Source: Ruminiclostridium papyrosolvens DSM 2782 (GTDB lineage Bacteria; Bacillota; Clostridia; Acetivibrionales; DSM-1351). From it: DNA of 64,000 bases. Below are positions 52,292-61,549 of this stretch, piece by piece; the stretch's first letter is position 1; every line of letters begins with the position of its first letter. The stretch is taken from contig NZ_CP119677.1 of NCBI RefSeq assembly GCF_029318685.1, positions 3,835,001 to 3,899,000 on the forward strand. The letters are read 5' to 3'. The notes beneath the pieces were generated by a model, which saw nothing but the letters and a program-made list of their open reading frames with translations, ran no database searches and was not told where the DNA came from. The position numbers were made by a program, and so were the translations under genes.

Positions 52292-52945
52292 TTAAATATA
52301 GTTCTTTACCTGTATAAGCTCTTGAATAATTGCATCAGCCAGGAAAAGATCCTGAACTCCCGATGTGAGATTTCTGTAACCAATACATGTTATTCCGGCC
52401 GAAGCCGCTGCCCGAACCCCGGATGCGGAGTCTTCTATAGCAATAGTACTATCCTTTTTTATTCCACTGATAGAAAGTACTTTTTGATAAATATCAGGAC
52501 TTGGTTTCTGAAACTTTACTTCATCTCCTGTAACGGAGTAATCAAAATATCCACTTATATGGAAATATTCCAGTACACGACTAATGTAATACCGGTTGGA
52601 GGATGAAGCAATTGCGATCTTGTAATTATTCTTTTTGAGTTCACTTAACAACTGCTCAAGTCCATTTGTAGGCTGTATTTTTTGTTTCTTAACATAATCC
52701 AGAATTAGATTAAACTGGCGCAATTCCAGTTCTTCCTGATTTGCATTTAGATTGTTTTCTTTTATGATTTTAGTCCACAAGTCCTTATTTGGCTTACCTA
52801 CGTATTCTTTGAGATTAAATGTCTCATTTAGTCCATAGCTTTGTAAAATCTCCAATTTTGCACGGTAATGCAGAGGTTCACTGTCAAATATAACTCCATC
52901 TACATCAAATATGACTAAATCTTTTTTACGTTCCACCGTATTCAT
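52292..52945 (-). CDS. HAD-superfamily phosphatase/beta-phosphoglucomutase-like
   Basis: The 217-residue protein has the nucleophile motif IFDVDGVIFDSEPLHY, IAIASSSN as motif II and TIAIEDSASGVRAAASAGI as the acidic motif IV. It resembles beta-phosphoglucomutase and sugar-phosphate phosphatases. The substrate is unknown; it is the last gene of the right-hand minus-strand block. Confidence 0.85.
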   Translation of the reverse strand: MNTVERKKDLVIFDVDGVIFDSEPLHYRAKLEILQSYGLNETFNLKEYVGKPNKDLWTKIIKENNLNANQEELELRQFNLILDYVKKQKIQPTNGLEQLLSELKKNNYKIAIASSSNRYYISRVLEYFHISGYFDYSVTGDEVKFQKPSPDIYQKVLSISGIKKDSTIAIEDSASGVRAAASAGITCIGYRNLTSGVQDLFLADAIIQELIQVKNYI

Positions 52946-52989
52946 TTTACCACCTCAGACCTTTATTTTTACTTTTTAACTTTACATAA

Positions 52990-53679
52990 TTAGATTTCAT
53001 GAATACAGTTCAGTGCTTCGGCTTGGCTAAGGTATTGTAAAACCTCTGTGTGGGGACGGTTTTCCTTTGATTTTACCGAAAGTAGAACAGACATTGCCTT
53101 TTTCTCCTCACCTTTATTCTTAACAATCTGAACATCCATGACATCAATAGAGTTTTTCTTTGCCAGACTGAGAAACGAACCCAATCCCAGTGAGTTTTCA
53201 AATTCCAGATACAGATGCAGCAGATTTGATTTCTTCCGCATTAAATTATCCATCTTATGCAAAATAGTCATAACGAAAAATATAGTAGTACCACCCAAAA
53301 TTGCACCTTCGTAAAAACCGATACCTATGGACAAGCCGATACAGGCTGAAGCCCACAATCCGGCAGCCGTAGTCAAGCCTCTGACCTGATTTCTTCCGGT
53401 GATTATTATTGTTCCGGCACCCAGAAATCCGATTCCGCTGACAACCTGAGCCCCAAGTCTGCCGATATCTCCTGTATGATATGTTTGGTAAATGTATTGA
53501 TTTGTCATCATGACAATTGTTGAACCCAGACATACAAGTATGTATGTGCGAAAACCTGCAGGGTGGCGTTTACGTCCCCTTTCAAATCCTAGAATTCCGC
53601 TGATTACTACAGAAAGAAAAATACGTACGCAAATGGAAAGTACATTTATATCTTTTAATATAGCTAATTGGCTAATCAA
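52990..53679 (-). CDS. MgtC/SapB-family membrane protein
   Basis: The protein has four to five N-terminal membrane segments with GFERGRKRHPAGFRTYILVCLGS and GIGFLGAGTI, the family hallmarks, and a small soluble C-terminal domain. MgtC proteins affect magnesium homeostasis and ATP synthase in pathogens; the role in clostridia is unclear. A TTG at 53679 is preferred because AAGAAGGTG lies at good distance and families start near this point; the frame itself opens at GTG 53691. Confidence 0.85.
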   Translation of the reverse strand: MISQLAILKDINVLSICVRIFLSVVISGILGFERGRKRHPAGFRTYILVCLGSTIVMMTNQYIYQTYHTGDIGRLGAQVVSGIGFLGAGTIIITGRNQVRGLTTAAGLWASACIGLSIGIGFYEGAILGGTTIFFVMTILHKMDNLMRKKSNLLHLYLEFENSLGLGSFLSLAKKNSIDVMDVQIVKNKGEEKKAMSVLLSVKSKENRPHTEVLQYLSQAEALNCIHEI

Positions 53680-53695
53680 TCCGTAAATCACCTTC

Positions 53696-54493
53696 TTATC
53701 TATTGCCTTTTAGCATCTGACTGTGCCATCCTTTCTCTTTCAATATTTTAAGTGCAGGAAGCGGGTTGTTACAGGTCATGAGCCTTGCACCGCAGCGTAT
53801 GGATTCATAAACCAGCTCATCAGTGTCAGGGCAATAGGACCACGGTAGTATTCCAAGGTTTTCAAACTCCTTCACACGCTCGGGAGTTATTATTTTCATA
53901 TCAATACCTACTGCAAATAATTTTGAATAAGTCCCGGTTTCCCCATCAACAAAGTTCTCCATTTTTTCCTTTGGAAAGCCCTGAACCCTTACTCCATAGG
54001 AGTCGTACATATAGGCTGCAATAAAAGCATCAAAGCAAGTAAAGACACATCGATGCATTAAGCCGTATTCCTTTAATACTTCCATAGCTAAATCCACTGT
54101 TTCATAAGTCTTTTCCTTAATTTCTGCATTCAAAAGAATATTCTCATATGGTTGAACCAGCTCACAGAATTCACGCAGTGTTGGTACTTTCAACCCTTCA
54201 AATGCTTTGCCAAATTTCCCGCCTGCGTCCAATTCCTTAATTTGTTTCAGCGTCATATCATGGATATATCCCTTTCCATTCGTGGTACGGTCCACAGTTC
54301 TGTCATGCATTATGACAACAACTTTGTCTTTAGTCAAATTCATATCAAATTCAATCATATCAACATTCATTTCCAGCGCTTTTTGTATACTAAGTAGAGT
54401 ATTTTCAGGATAAAATGCGCCAACCCCTCTGTGTCCTGCAACTAATATGCGCTCTTTATCCAACAACCTGTCTATGATTTTCCCCATATCCAA
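53696..54493 (-). CDS. Glycerophosphodiester phosphodiesterase
   Basis: The 265-residue GDPD enzyme has VAGHRGVGAFYPENTLLSI with the catalytic His and Glu, EFDMNLTKDKVVVIMHDRTVDRTT with metal ligands and the second His, and LNAEIKE. It cleaves glycerophosphodiesters to sn-glycerol-3-phosphate and an alcohol. It follows the kinase gene by 25 bases, so it may share the operon's substrate supply. Confidence 0.92.
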   Translation of the reverse strand: MDMGKIIDRLLDKERILVAGHRGVGAFYPENTLLSIQKALEMNVDMIEFDMNLTKDKVVVIMHDRTVDRTTNGKGYIHDMTLKQIKELDAGGKFGKAFEGLKVPTLREFCELVQPYENILLNAEIKEKTYETVDLAMEVLKEYGLMHRCVFTCFDAFIAAYMYDSYGVRVQGFPKEKMENFVDGETGTYSKLFAVGIDMKIITPERVKEFENLGILPWSYCPDTDELVYESIRCGARLMTCNNPLPALKILKEKGWHSQMLKGNR

Positions 54494-54518
54494 AAATACT
54501 TCCTTTCAAAAATTACAT

Positions 54519-56189
54519 TTAATAAGATGTAGTTTTCTTAATATTTTTCAAACGCTTTATTACACTGTCATTATCTTTTCCGAAATAATCATGAAGTTTT
54601 GAATACTCCTGATACAGCAATTCATATGTTTTGCTGTTTTCAGCGTGAGGAAGGTATGTATTTTTTACTCCTCCGCCCATAGCATTTCCTGCTTGTTCAA
54701 TTGTGTCGTATCCTCCATGTGCACCTCCTGCCGCAACAGCTCCAAACATTGCAGCACCCATAGCAGTTGTCTGCTTTGATGCTGTTACATGAACAGGCAT
54801 TTGTATGATATCTGCAAAGGTTTGCATCACAAAGGGACTTTTTTCAGCTATACCTCCCGTTGCATACAACTTTTCTATTGTAACCCCGTGTTTTTTAAAG
54901 GTGTCAATAATCATACGTTTTCCATATCCCACAGCTTCCACTAATGCCTTATACATTTCGGGAGCAGTGGTAGTAGTGGTCATTCCAAACATTACACCTG
55001 TCAAATCCACGTCCACCAGAACAGAACGGTTTCCGTTCCACCAGTCCAATGCAAGCAAACCACTGCTTCCCGGCTTAATTTCTGAGGCAAGCCTGTCCAG
55101 ATATGCTGTAACATGCATTCCTTTTTCTTTTGCCTGTGCTGAAAATTCTTCCGGCACACAATTTTTTGTAAACCATGCAAAATGGTCTCCCATACATGAT
55201 TGTCCGGCTTCGTAACCGAAATATCCCGGAAGAATTCCGTCTTCACAAATTCCGCACATTCCCGGCACCTTTATATTCTGTCTGCTTGCCATCATATCGC
55301 AGCCCGATGTTCCTATAACCATCAGCATTATATCAGGACCTGTAATACCGGCACCGGGAACAGCGGCATGTGCATCTCCGCAGCCTACTGCCACAGGAGT
55401 TCCCACTGGAAGCCCTGTCCATTGAGAACTGCTTTCGGTAATATAGCCAGCTTTACTTCCAACAGGGTATATAATTCTTGACATTTTTGTATCAATTACA
55501 TGTTCAAGTCTTGGGTCAAGTGTTTTAAAGAAATCCTTGGAGGGATACCCCGTTTTCTTTTGCCAGATTGCTTTATAACCAGCTGTACAGCTATTCCTTT
55601 TTTCTTCACCAGTAAGCATCAACGTTATCCAGTCTGATAGCTCCATAAACCTGTCGGCAGCTTCATATATTTCGGGAGCTTCATTGAGTATCTGCCATAT
55701 CTTAGGGAACATCCATTCAGAAGATATTTTCCCTCCGTAAAATTCAAGGAATTCTTCGCCTCGCTGTGCTGCAATCTCATTGAGTCTATTGGCTTCATCC
55801 TGTGCTGCATGGTGCTTCCACAGTTTTACATATGCATGAGGATTATCCTTAAATTTGTCCAGCATACACAAGGGAGTACCATCCTTCAAAGTAGGAAGCA
55901 TTGTACATTCCGTAAAGTCCGTACCTACACCGATAACTTGTGAAGGGTCGATGCCTGACGCCTTGAACACATTTAACAATGTTGTGCTTGCGCATTCTAT
56001 ATAATCAGGAGGATATTGCAGAGCCCAATCTGCTTCCAGCTTTGTAGTTCCGTTTGGAAGTTTTCTTTCCATAACTCCATGTGGATAATCCATGGAAGAT
56101 GCTGCTTTAATTGTCCCGTCCGATACATCAACTAAAATTGACCTGGCACTTAGTGTTCCAAAGTCAATACCAACAACATACTTTGACAT
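54519..56189 (-). CDS. FGGY-family carbohydrate kinase, ribulokinase type
   Basis: The protein has about 556 residues, the length of AraB. It has GIDFGTLSARSILVDV at the N-terminus, GVGTDFTECTMLP, and in the second domain GCGDAHAAVPGAG and YATGGIAEKSPFVMQTFADI. Ribulokinases phosphorylate L- or D-ribulose and sometimes ribitol or xylulose. With the zinc dehydrogenase upstream, the path polyol to ketose to ketose phosphate is likely. ATG 56189 is the family-like start (MSKYVVGIDFG), with GGAAGGGAG 13 bases upstream; a longer frame reaches 56234. Confidence 0.87.
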   Translation of the reverse strand: MSKYVVGIDFGTLSARSILVDVSDGTIKAASSMDYPHGVMERKLPNGTTKLEADWALQYPPDYIECASTTLLNVFKASGIDPSQVIGVGTDFTECTMLPTLKDGTPLCMLDKFKDNPHAYVKLWKHHAAQDEANRLNEIAAQRGEEFLEFYGGKISSEWMFPKIWQILNEAPEIYEAADRFMELSDWITLMLTGEEKRNSCTAGYKAIWQKKTGYPSKDFFKTLDPRLEHVIDTKMSRIIYPVGSKAGYITESSSQWTGLPVGTPVAVGCGDAHAAVPGAGITGPDIMLMVIGTSGCDMMASRQNIKVPGMCGICEDGILPGYFGYEAGQSCMGDHFAWFTKNCVPEEFSAQAKEKGMHVTAYLDRLASEIKPGSSGLLALDWWNGNRSVLVDVDLTGVMFGMTTTTTAPEMYKALVEAVGYGKRMIIDTFKKHGVTIEKLYATGGIAEKSPFVMQTFADIIQMPVHVTASKQTTAMGAAMFGAVAAGGAHGGYDTIEQAGNAMGGGVKNTYLPHAENSKTYELLYQEYSKLHDYFGKDNDSVIKRLKNIKKTTSY

Positions 56190-56218
56190 CTGTTTACTAT
56201 TTCTCCCTTCCATTTTGT

Positions 56219-57295
56219 TTAGAAAGTGATACAAACCTTGAAATCACCATATTTTCCTGTTGCATACTCAAATGCCTTTTCCCATTCCTCAATTGGGAAG
56301 CAGTTTGTTATAAGTCCTTCTGTTTTTAATTTTCCATTATTAATGTTTTCAATTACAAAAGGGTAACAATAAGGGCTGAGATGTGAGCCCAGAAGATCAA
56401 GTTCCTTGCTGTCTCCGATAATTGACCAGTCAACTGTTGTCTCCTGACCAAATACACTGAACTCTACAAAGCGACCCAGCTTACGTATCATTGAAAGTCC
56501 CTGCTTAACGCTGGACGGATGCCCTGTAGCTTCTATATAAATATCACATCCATAGCCTTCGGTAAGCTTTAAAACCTCAGCTACTACATCCTGATTTTGA
56601 GGATTGAAGACCAAATCAGCACCGAATTCTTTAGCTTTGTCTAATCTGGATTGAACCATGTCCAATACAATCAATAATTTAGGATTTTTCATTCTTGCAT
56701 AGGTAATCATCCCAAGTCCCAAAGTTCCTGCCCCTGAGATAACCACAACATCGTCGCAGCCAATTTGCCCACGGTCAACACAGTGCTTTGAGCATGCATA
56801 CGGTTCAATTAGCATTGCTTTATCAAGAGGCATTTCTTGTGGAACTTTATGGACAACTGAGGTCTTTGGATAGCGTACATATTCTGCCATACCACCATTA
56901 TTATCACTCTGGAACCCAAAAATATTGTGAGGCTGGCACATCCAATAATGTCCATCCTTGCAGAATCTGCACTCTCCGCATGGAACAATCTGATCTGCAG
57001 TAACTCTATCACCAATTTCAAAACCTTTAACGTTTTCTCCTATTGCAACGATTTTTCCTAGGAATTCATGCCCGGGAATAAACGGCGGTTTTACCCATGA
57101 AGGCTGGCTTTCATCGCCCCAAAATTTAGGAGCACCATGCTGGCATTTTAAGTCCCCTGCACAAACGCCGCATCCTTCTGTTTTAATAATTATATCATCT
57201 GGGCCGCATTCCGGCGTAGGGTATGCGGTTTCAAATCGGTAATCACCAAGCCCGTAGGCTACTAGAGCTTTCATAGTCTTTGGATAGTTTGACAT
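56219..57295 (-). CDS. Zinc-dependent polyol dehydrogenase (erythritol/threitol or related)
   Basis: The 358-residue medium-chain dehydrogenase has GCGVCAGDLKCQHG and GHEFLGKIV for catalytic zinc, CGECRFCKDGHYWMC for structural zinc, and GAGTLGLG for NAD(P). The MCQPHNIFGFQ segment resembles erythritol and threitol dehydrogenases rather than sorbitol dehydrogenase, by memory. It would oxidise the imported polyol to a ketose. ATG 57295 is better spaced from AGGAAG than ATG 57301. Confidence 0.87.
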   Translation of the reverse strand: MSNYPKTMKALVAYGLGDYRFETAYPTPECGPDDIIIKTEGCGVCAGDLKCQHGAPKFWGDESQPSWVKPPFIPGHEFLGKIVAIGENVKGFEIGDRVTADQIVPCGECRFCKDGHYWMCQPHNIFGFQSDNNGGMAEYVRYPKTSVVHKVPQEMPLDKAMLIEPYACSKHCVDRGQIGCDDVVVISGAGTLGLGMITYARMKNPKLLIVLDMVQSRLDKAKEFGADLVFNPQNQDVVAEVLKLTEGYGCDIYIEATGHPSSVKQGLSMIRKLGRFVEFSVFGQETTVDWSIIGDSKELDLLGSHLSPYCYPFVIENINNGKLKTEGLITNCFPIEEWEKAFEYATGKYGDFKVCITF

Positions 57296-57343
57296 AAACA
57301 TCTTCCTTTCTTAATGTATAATATTTATTTTAAAGGTGAATTC

Positions 57344-58231
57344 TTATAAGCTATTGTAAAGAGATATGCTGTACTGACCAATATCGTATGCGTATTTGGC
57401 TGCAATATCTTTCATACTTTCAGGCATATTTTTTGTAAAGCCGTATACTTCATATGTGAAATCGCCTGTATAATTTGTATCTTTTAATGCTCTAAGAGCT
57501 TTTTCCCAACCTACCGTACCCATAAAAGGCAGGAAGTGCAAGTCGCTGATGCCCGTATTATCGTTTACATGAAGTGCAACTATACGGCTGCCAAGTGTTT
57601 TGATAGAATTGGACTCATCATAATACAGACGGTTTCCATGTCCAAAATCCCAGCAAACACCTATACGGGAATCCTTGTAGGAATCTACTAACATGCAAAG
57701 TTCTTCGGCTCTTGCAGAAAACTTCCTTCTCTGGGGGTATTCGATCATATTTTCATAAGCTATGCTTACTCTATTTTTCAATGCAAGCTCAATAATTGAA
57801 TCATAAAACTCATGATTGAACCGGACACTTGCTTCATCGTCAAATTCTTTTTCAATACACTGTGTAAATGGATGAACTACCAACCACTTTACCCCAAGCA
57901 TACTGCTGATTAACACGCTTCTGCGTGCGAATTTATAATAATCTTCTTTCTCCAAATCACTATTCCATTCCGGCATGTATCCCGGATTATAAGGCAAATG
58001 GGCTTGTGAAAAATCGATTCCCAGTCTATGACTTTCTTCAATAATTTCATCCACATATCTTTGCCAGTCATCTTCGCTTAATTCAGTTCTTGTGAAAAAG
58101 AATTCCGTAAAGCTGAAGTCAAGCGTTGTAAAACCTGCCTCCCTGCATCGGCGTATTGATTCCAAATACGGTGTATGCAGTCCGCCATCCCTGCGTTTTG
58201 AAAAAAGATTAGTAGAAGTTGCCAGACGCAT
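57344..58231 (-). CDS. Sugar phosphate isomerase/epimerase, paralogue 1
   Basis: The 295-residue TIM barrel of the AP endonuclease 2 family has metal ligands in IAYENM, GVCWDFGHGN, ALHVNDNTG and FTYEVYG. It is closely related to the next protein: RRKFSARAEELCMLVDSYKDSRIGVCWDFGHG parallels RRRFGATAEELIALVDSYKGAPVGVCWDTGHG. Such enzymes epimerise ketoses or ketose phosphates (UlaE/OtnI-like). Confidence 0.82.
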   Translation of the reverse strand: MRLATSTNLFSKRRDGGLHTPYLESIRRCREAGFTTLDFSFTEFFFTRTELSEDDWQRYVDEIIEESHRLGIDFSQAHLPYNPGYMPEWNSDLEKEDYYKFARRSVLISSMLGVKWLVVHPFTQCIEKEFDDEASVRFNHEFYDSIIELALKNRVSIAYENMIEYPQRRKFSARAEELCMLVDSYKDSRIGVCWDFGHGNRLYYDESNSIKTLGSRIVALHVNDNTGISDLHFLPFMGTVGWEKALRALKDTNYTGDFTYEVYGFTKNMPESMKDIAAKYAYDIGQYSISLYNSL

Positions 58232-58256
58232 AATTTTACTCCCCTTCTATTTGATA

Positions 58257-59132
58257 TCAGCACAATGAAAGCAGATAATTTCCTACATCAACACTAAAGC
58301 GTGCACTTGGAATTTTTAAGCCTTCCGGCATATAATTGTTTATTCTTATTTCATATACCAAATCGCCTTCATACCCGATTTTAGTTAGTGCCCTCATGAC
58401 TTTTTCCCATGGAATTGTTCCAAGGAAAGGAAGAAGATGCAAGTCATCCTGACCGAAATTATCATTTACGTGAAGGGCCTTTATACGACTGCCAAGCTTT
58501 TCTAGAGCAGGAATCTGATTTGAATAAACACGGTGTCCATGTCCTGTATCCCAGCAAACACCAACCGGCGCACCTTTGTAGGAGTCAACCAGCGCTATCA
58601 GTTCTTCGGCTGTTGCTCCAAAGCGACGTCTGTTATCCCTGTCACACATGTTTTCAAATGCAATTCCTACGTTTTCTTTAGTGGCTTGTTCTATAACCTT
58701 ATCAAAATTCTCATGGTTTGCTGCAAGGTCTGCCTGCAAATTGTATTCGGCTTTATCCGTTTCTGTTACCGGGTGCATTACAGCCCATTTAACTCCCAGA
58801 ATACTGCTGACGTGTATTGCACGATAGGTAAGTTCGTCAAAGCGTTCTTTTTCTTCAATGGTTTTGAAATATGCACCTTTAAAAGGACGATACGGGGGAT
58901 GTGACTGTGAAAATGTAATACCAAGCTTTTCTGCCTCATTACGGATATTTTCAGCATTTTTTATCCAGTCATCGCCGTTTAGTTCTGTCTGACGGTTCAA
59001 CATAGCACACATGTTTAAATCAAGAACTGTAAAGCCTGCCTCCTTGCAGCGATGCATAGATTCAATATATCCTGTGAATTCCTTTGTTTCCCTGCATTCT
59101 CTGAATAGTGAAGTCATTGTAGCAACACGCAT
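58257..59132 (-). CDS. Sugar phosphate isomerase/epimerase, paralogue 2
   Basis: The 291-residue protein is a tandem duplicate of the one at 57344-58231, 25 bases upstream of it, with the same metal-binding landmarks (IAFENM, GVCWDTGHGH, ALHVNDNFG, LVYEIR). Two copies may handle two epimers or form a heteromer. AGAAGGGAG precedes ATG 59132, just after a hairpin. Confidence 0.82.
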   Translation of the reverse strand: MRVATMTSLFRECRETKEFTGYIESMHRCKEAGFTVLDLNMCAMLNRQTELNGDDWIKNAENIRNEAEKLGITFSQSHPPYRPFKGAYFKTIEEKERFDELTYRAIHVSSILGVKWAVMHPVTETDKAEYNLQADLAANHENFDKVIEQATKENVGIAFENMCDRDNRRRFGATAEELIALVDSYKGAPVGVCWDTGHGHRVYSNQIPALEKLGSRIKALHVNDNFGQDDLHLLPFLGTIPWEKVMRALTKIGYEGDLVYEIRINNYMPEGLKIPSARFSVDVGNYLLSLC

Positions 59133-59167
59133 TTTTTATATCTCCCTTCTCATACAATTTCTTAAAT

Positions 59168-59205
59168 AAATATTTTTCTCTGCCCAAAGGCAGAGAAAAA
59201 TATTT
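59168..59205 (-). terminator. Intercistronic hairpin after the binding-protein gene
   Basis: AAATATTTTTCTCTGCC (59168-59184) and its exact complement (59189-59205) form a 17-base stem with loop CAAA. U-rich sequence follows on the minus strand. Sitting between the binding protein and the catabolic genes, it can reduce read-through or stabilise the upstream message. Confidence 0.75.
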
Positions 59206-59212
59206 TAGTGGA

Positions 59213-60640
59213 TTATTTTCCGTTTGCATCTAAATAGTCTTTTAATGTCATATTTACTTTTTTATCAATATTTGAAATAGTAGTTGCTCTATCCTGAGAA
59301 CCTTCACTCAGCTTTATAATTTCATTCTGTACGGTAGTATCAATATCTGTAAACGCAGGAACCCATGGCTCTAAGTAGTTGGGATATTCCTTGGAGTTGT
59401 CTGCAATTTTAAGAATAATATTATACAGAGGATTTTTTTCTAGGAATGTCTTTACTTCCGGTAAATCATAAGCTTTTGAATTCATGGCATAGTAACCGGT
59501 GTTCATAAACCAGTCTCCTGATACTTTTGGGGTTGCAAGATATTTCATGAAGTCCCATGCACCAAGACGCTTATTGTCATTTCCGGCATCAAAAACATAC
59601 AATGCAGAACCGCCTATACCTGTACCCTTTGTACTATTAGCATCAACACGAGGGAGTTCAGCCACACCTACGTCAAAGGTTCCGGTATTCTGAATCTTTG
59701 AAACAATTGAAGCCATTGAAGAAGTACTTGCAGTCATCATTGCATACAAACCTGATTGGAAACCTTCATTGGGACTGGCTATACCAAAATCAACACCACC
59801 TGTAGCCAGCACCTTTTCCCATTCTTTCAGGAAGTGGTCAAGGGTTCCGTCTTTTGTCATTGCAATAGCGGTAGGAGTACCTTTACGGCCGTCGGCGTTA
59901 TCAAACATATACTTTTCACTGCCTTGCATTGGAATCCATGATCCCAGCAGGAAGAAACGAGTCTTTGTACCAAGACCAAAAGTTTTAATCTTATCTCCGT
60001 TCTTAACAGTCAAAGCTTTAACATATGTAGCCATTTCTTCCAAAGTTGTAGGTGCTTTATTTGGGTCTAGTCCTGCAGCCTTAAACATATCCTTGTTGTA
60101 GTACAACATAACTGATGAGTTTGAGAACGGCAAACCAAGAACCTTGCCGTTGTACATTGCATAGTGCAGTGCATTTGCATTAAGCTCACTTAGATTAATT
60201 CCGTTGGCATCCATATCAATAAAATTCTGAACAGGATAGATATACTTGCTTTCCTTTACGTCAAATATACCCTTTGAGCTCATCTGCATAATGTCAGGAA
60301 GTTCGTTTGCAGCATTAGCCTGTAATATAGCAGATAGCTTTGTAGAAGCTTCATCGTATTCTCCCTGATATATAAGGTCTACTGTGATTCCCTTTTTAGT
60401 ACCTTCTGATGAGTTGTACTCATTAACCATCTTCTTTAGCTGCTCAGCGGTGTTACCTTTCATTGAGTGCCAGAAAGTAACCTTGACGGGAGCTGAAGGC
60501 AGTATATTTCCTGATGCCGACTTAGTTGCAGTAGGCTCTGTTTTTGTGCTGTCCGTAGGCTCCGAAGACCCACAACCCACAAATATGGAAGCAGACATAA
60601 CTACGCTTACAAACAATGCTAAAAATCTTTTAAGTTTCAT
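59213..60640 (-). CDS. CUT1-type sugar-binding lipoprotein
   Basis: The 475-residue family 1 solute-binding protein has a signal ending in IFVGC (C23) and then VKVTFWHSMKGNTAEQLKKMVNEYN, typical of UgpB/MalE-like binding proteins. It serves the two permeases encoded just upstream; no ATPase is encoded in the operon, so a shared MsmX-type ATPase probably energises it. GGAGGAAAGG precedes the ATG. A C-terminal helical domain ends in KVNMTLKDYLD. Confidence 0.92.
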   Translation of the reverse strand: MKLKRFLALFVSVVMSASIFVGCGSSEPTDSTKTEPTATKSASGNILPSAPVKVTFWHSMKGNTAEQLKKMVNEYNSSEGTKKGITVDLIYQGEYDEASTKLSAILQANAANELPDIMQMSSKGIFDVKESKYIYPVQNFIDMDANGINLSELNANALHYAMYNGKVLGLPFSNSSVMLYYNKDMFKAAGLDPNKAPTTLEEMATYVKALTVKNGDKIKTFGLGTKTRFFLLGSWIPMQGSEKYMFDNADGRKGTPTAIAMTKDGTLDHFLKEWEKVLATGGVDFGIASPNEGFQSGLYAMMTASTSSMASIVSKIQNTGTFDVGVAELPRVDANSTKGTGIGGSALYVFDAGNDNKRLGAWDFMKYLATPKVSGDWFMNTGYYAMNSKAYDLPEVKTFLEKNPLYNIILKIADNSKEYPNYLEPWVPAFTDIDTTVQNEIIKLSEGSQDRATTISNIDKKVNMTLKDYLDANGK

Positions 60641-60712
60641 TTTCCTTTCCTCCTTTAAATTATTTATTAATATTTTCTCATTTAAAGCTATATATAAGAA
60701 ATGTGTTACAAT

Positions 60713-61549
60713 TTAACCCTTTACCGAACCGCTGGCTATACCGCGAACAATGTTTCGCTGACCGAATGCGAAAATAATTATAGTAGGAAGCAATATGATT
60801 GCTATTGCTGCAAAAATCGGGGCTTTAACGCCGGAATCATCTGCTGACAGCATCGTTATACCAACCTGCACAGTTCTCATTTCAGGTCTGTTGGTAACAA
60901 GCAGAGGCCACAGGTATGTGTTCCATACATGAACAAAAGAGTTTAACGAAAGTGCGGTAATAGTTGCTTTTGAAACCGGAACACAAATCTGAAAAAAGAA
61001 TTGCAGATCCCCGCAGCCGTCAAGAAATGCCGCTTCACGAAGGGAGCCGGAAATTGTCTTGAAGCTTTGCCTGAACATAAACACCTGAATCGCTGATACA
61101 AAATAGACTGCCATGATACCTACATATGAATTAAGCAATCCCAGTTTACTTATAGTAATGTAGTTAGGGATTAAAACTGCTTCCGTTGGTATCATCATTG
61201 TACCTATTATTATGAAAAACAGAACATTTTTACCTTTGAAATTGAAAAATGCAAAGGAATACGCCGCAAACATGGAAAGCAACAATCTTACCAGTGTAAC
61301 CACCACTGCTATTAGTAGTGAGTTCAGCATAAACCGGGGTACCAGTGAGTCAAACAGAACATGCTGAAAGTTATCAAAATAAGTAAAATCTTTCGGAAAT
61401 ATTGTCGGCGGATAACTGTCAAATGTAGCATCATCTTTAAAGCCGCACATAAAAGCATAAAAAAGAGGGAATGCAATCAATATACCTAATGCCAAAGAGA
61501 GAACCGATCCAACAATGCTTTTAGTCTTTATAATTTTATTGGCAATCAA
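60713..61549 (-). CDS. CUT1 ABC permease 2 (UgpE/MalG-like)
   Basis: The 278-residue permease has six membrane segments and the EAA loop EAAFLDGCGDLQFFFQICVP contacting the ATPase. TTG 61549 overlaps the preceding stop as TTGA, so it is coupled to permease 1. AGGAG lies upstream within that gene. Confidence 0.92.
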   Translation of the reverse strand: MIANKIIKTKSIVGSVLSLALGILIAFPLFYAFMCGFKDDATFDSYPPTIFPKDFTYFDNFQHVLFDSLVPRFMLNSLLIAVVVTLVRLLLSMFAAYSFAFFNFKGKNVLFFIIIGTMMIPTEAVLIPNYITISKLGLLNSYVGIMAVYFVSAIQVFMFRQSFKTISGSLREAAFLDGCGDLQFFFQICVPVSKATITALSLNSFVHVWNTYLWPLLVTNRPEMRTVQVGITMLSADDSGVKAPIFAAIAIILLPTIIIFAFGQRNIVRGIASGSVKG

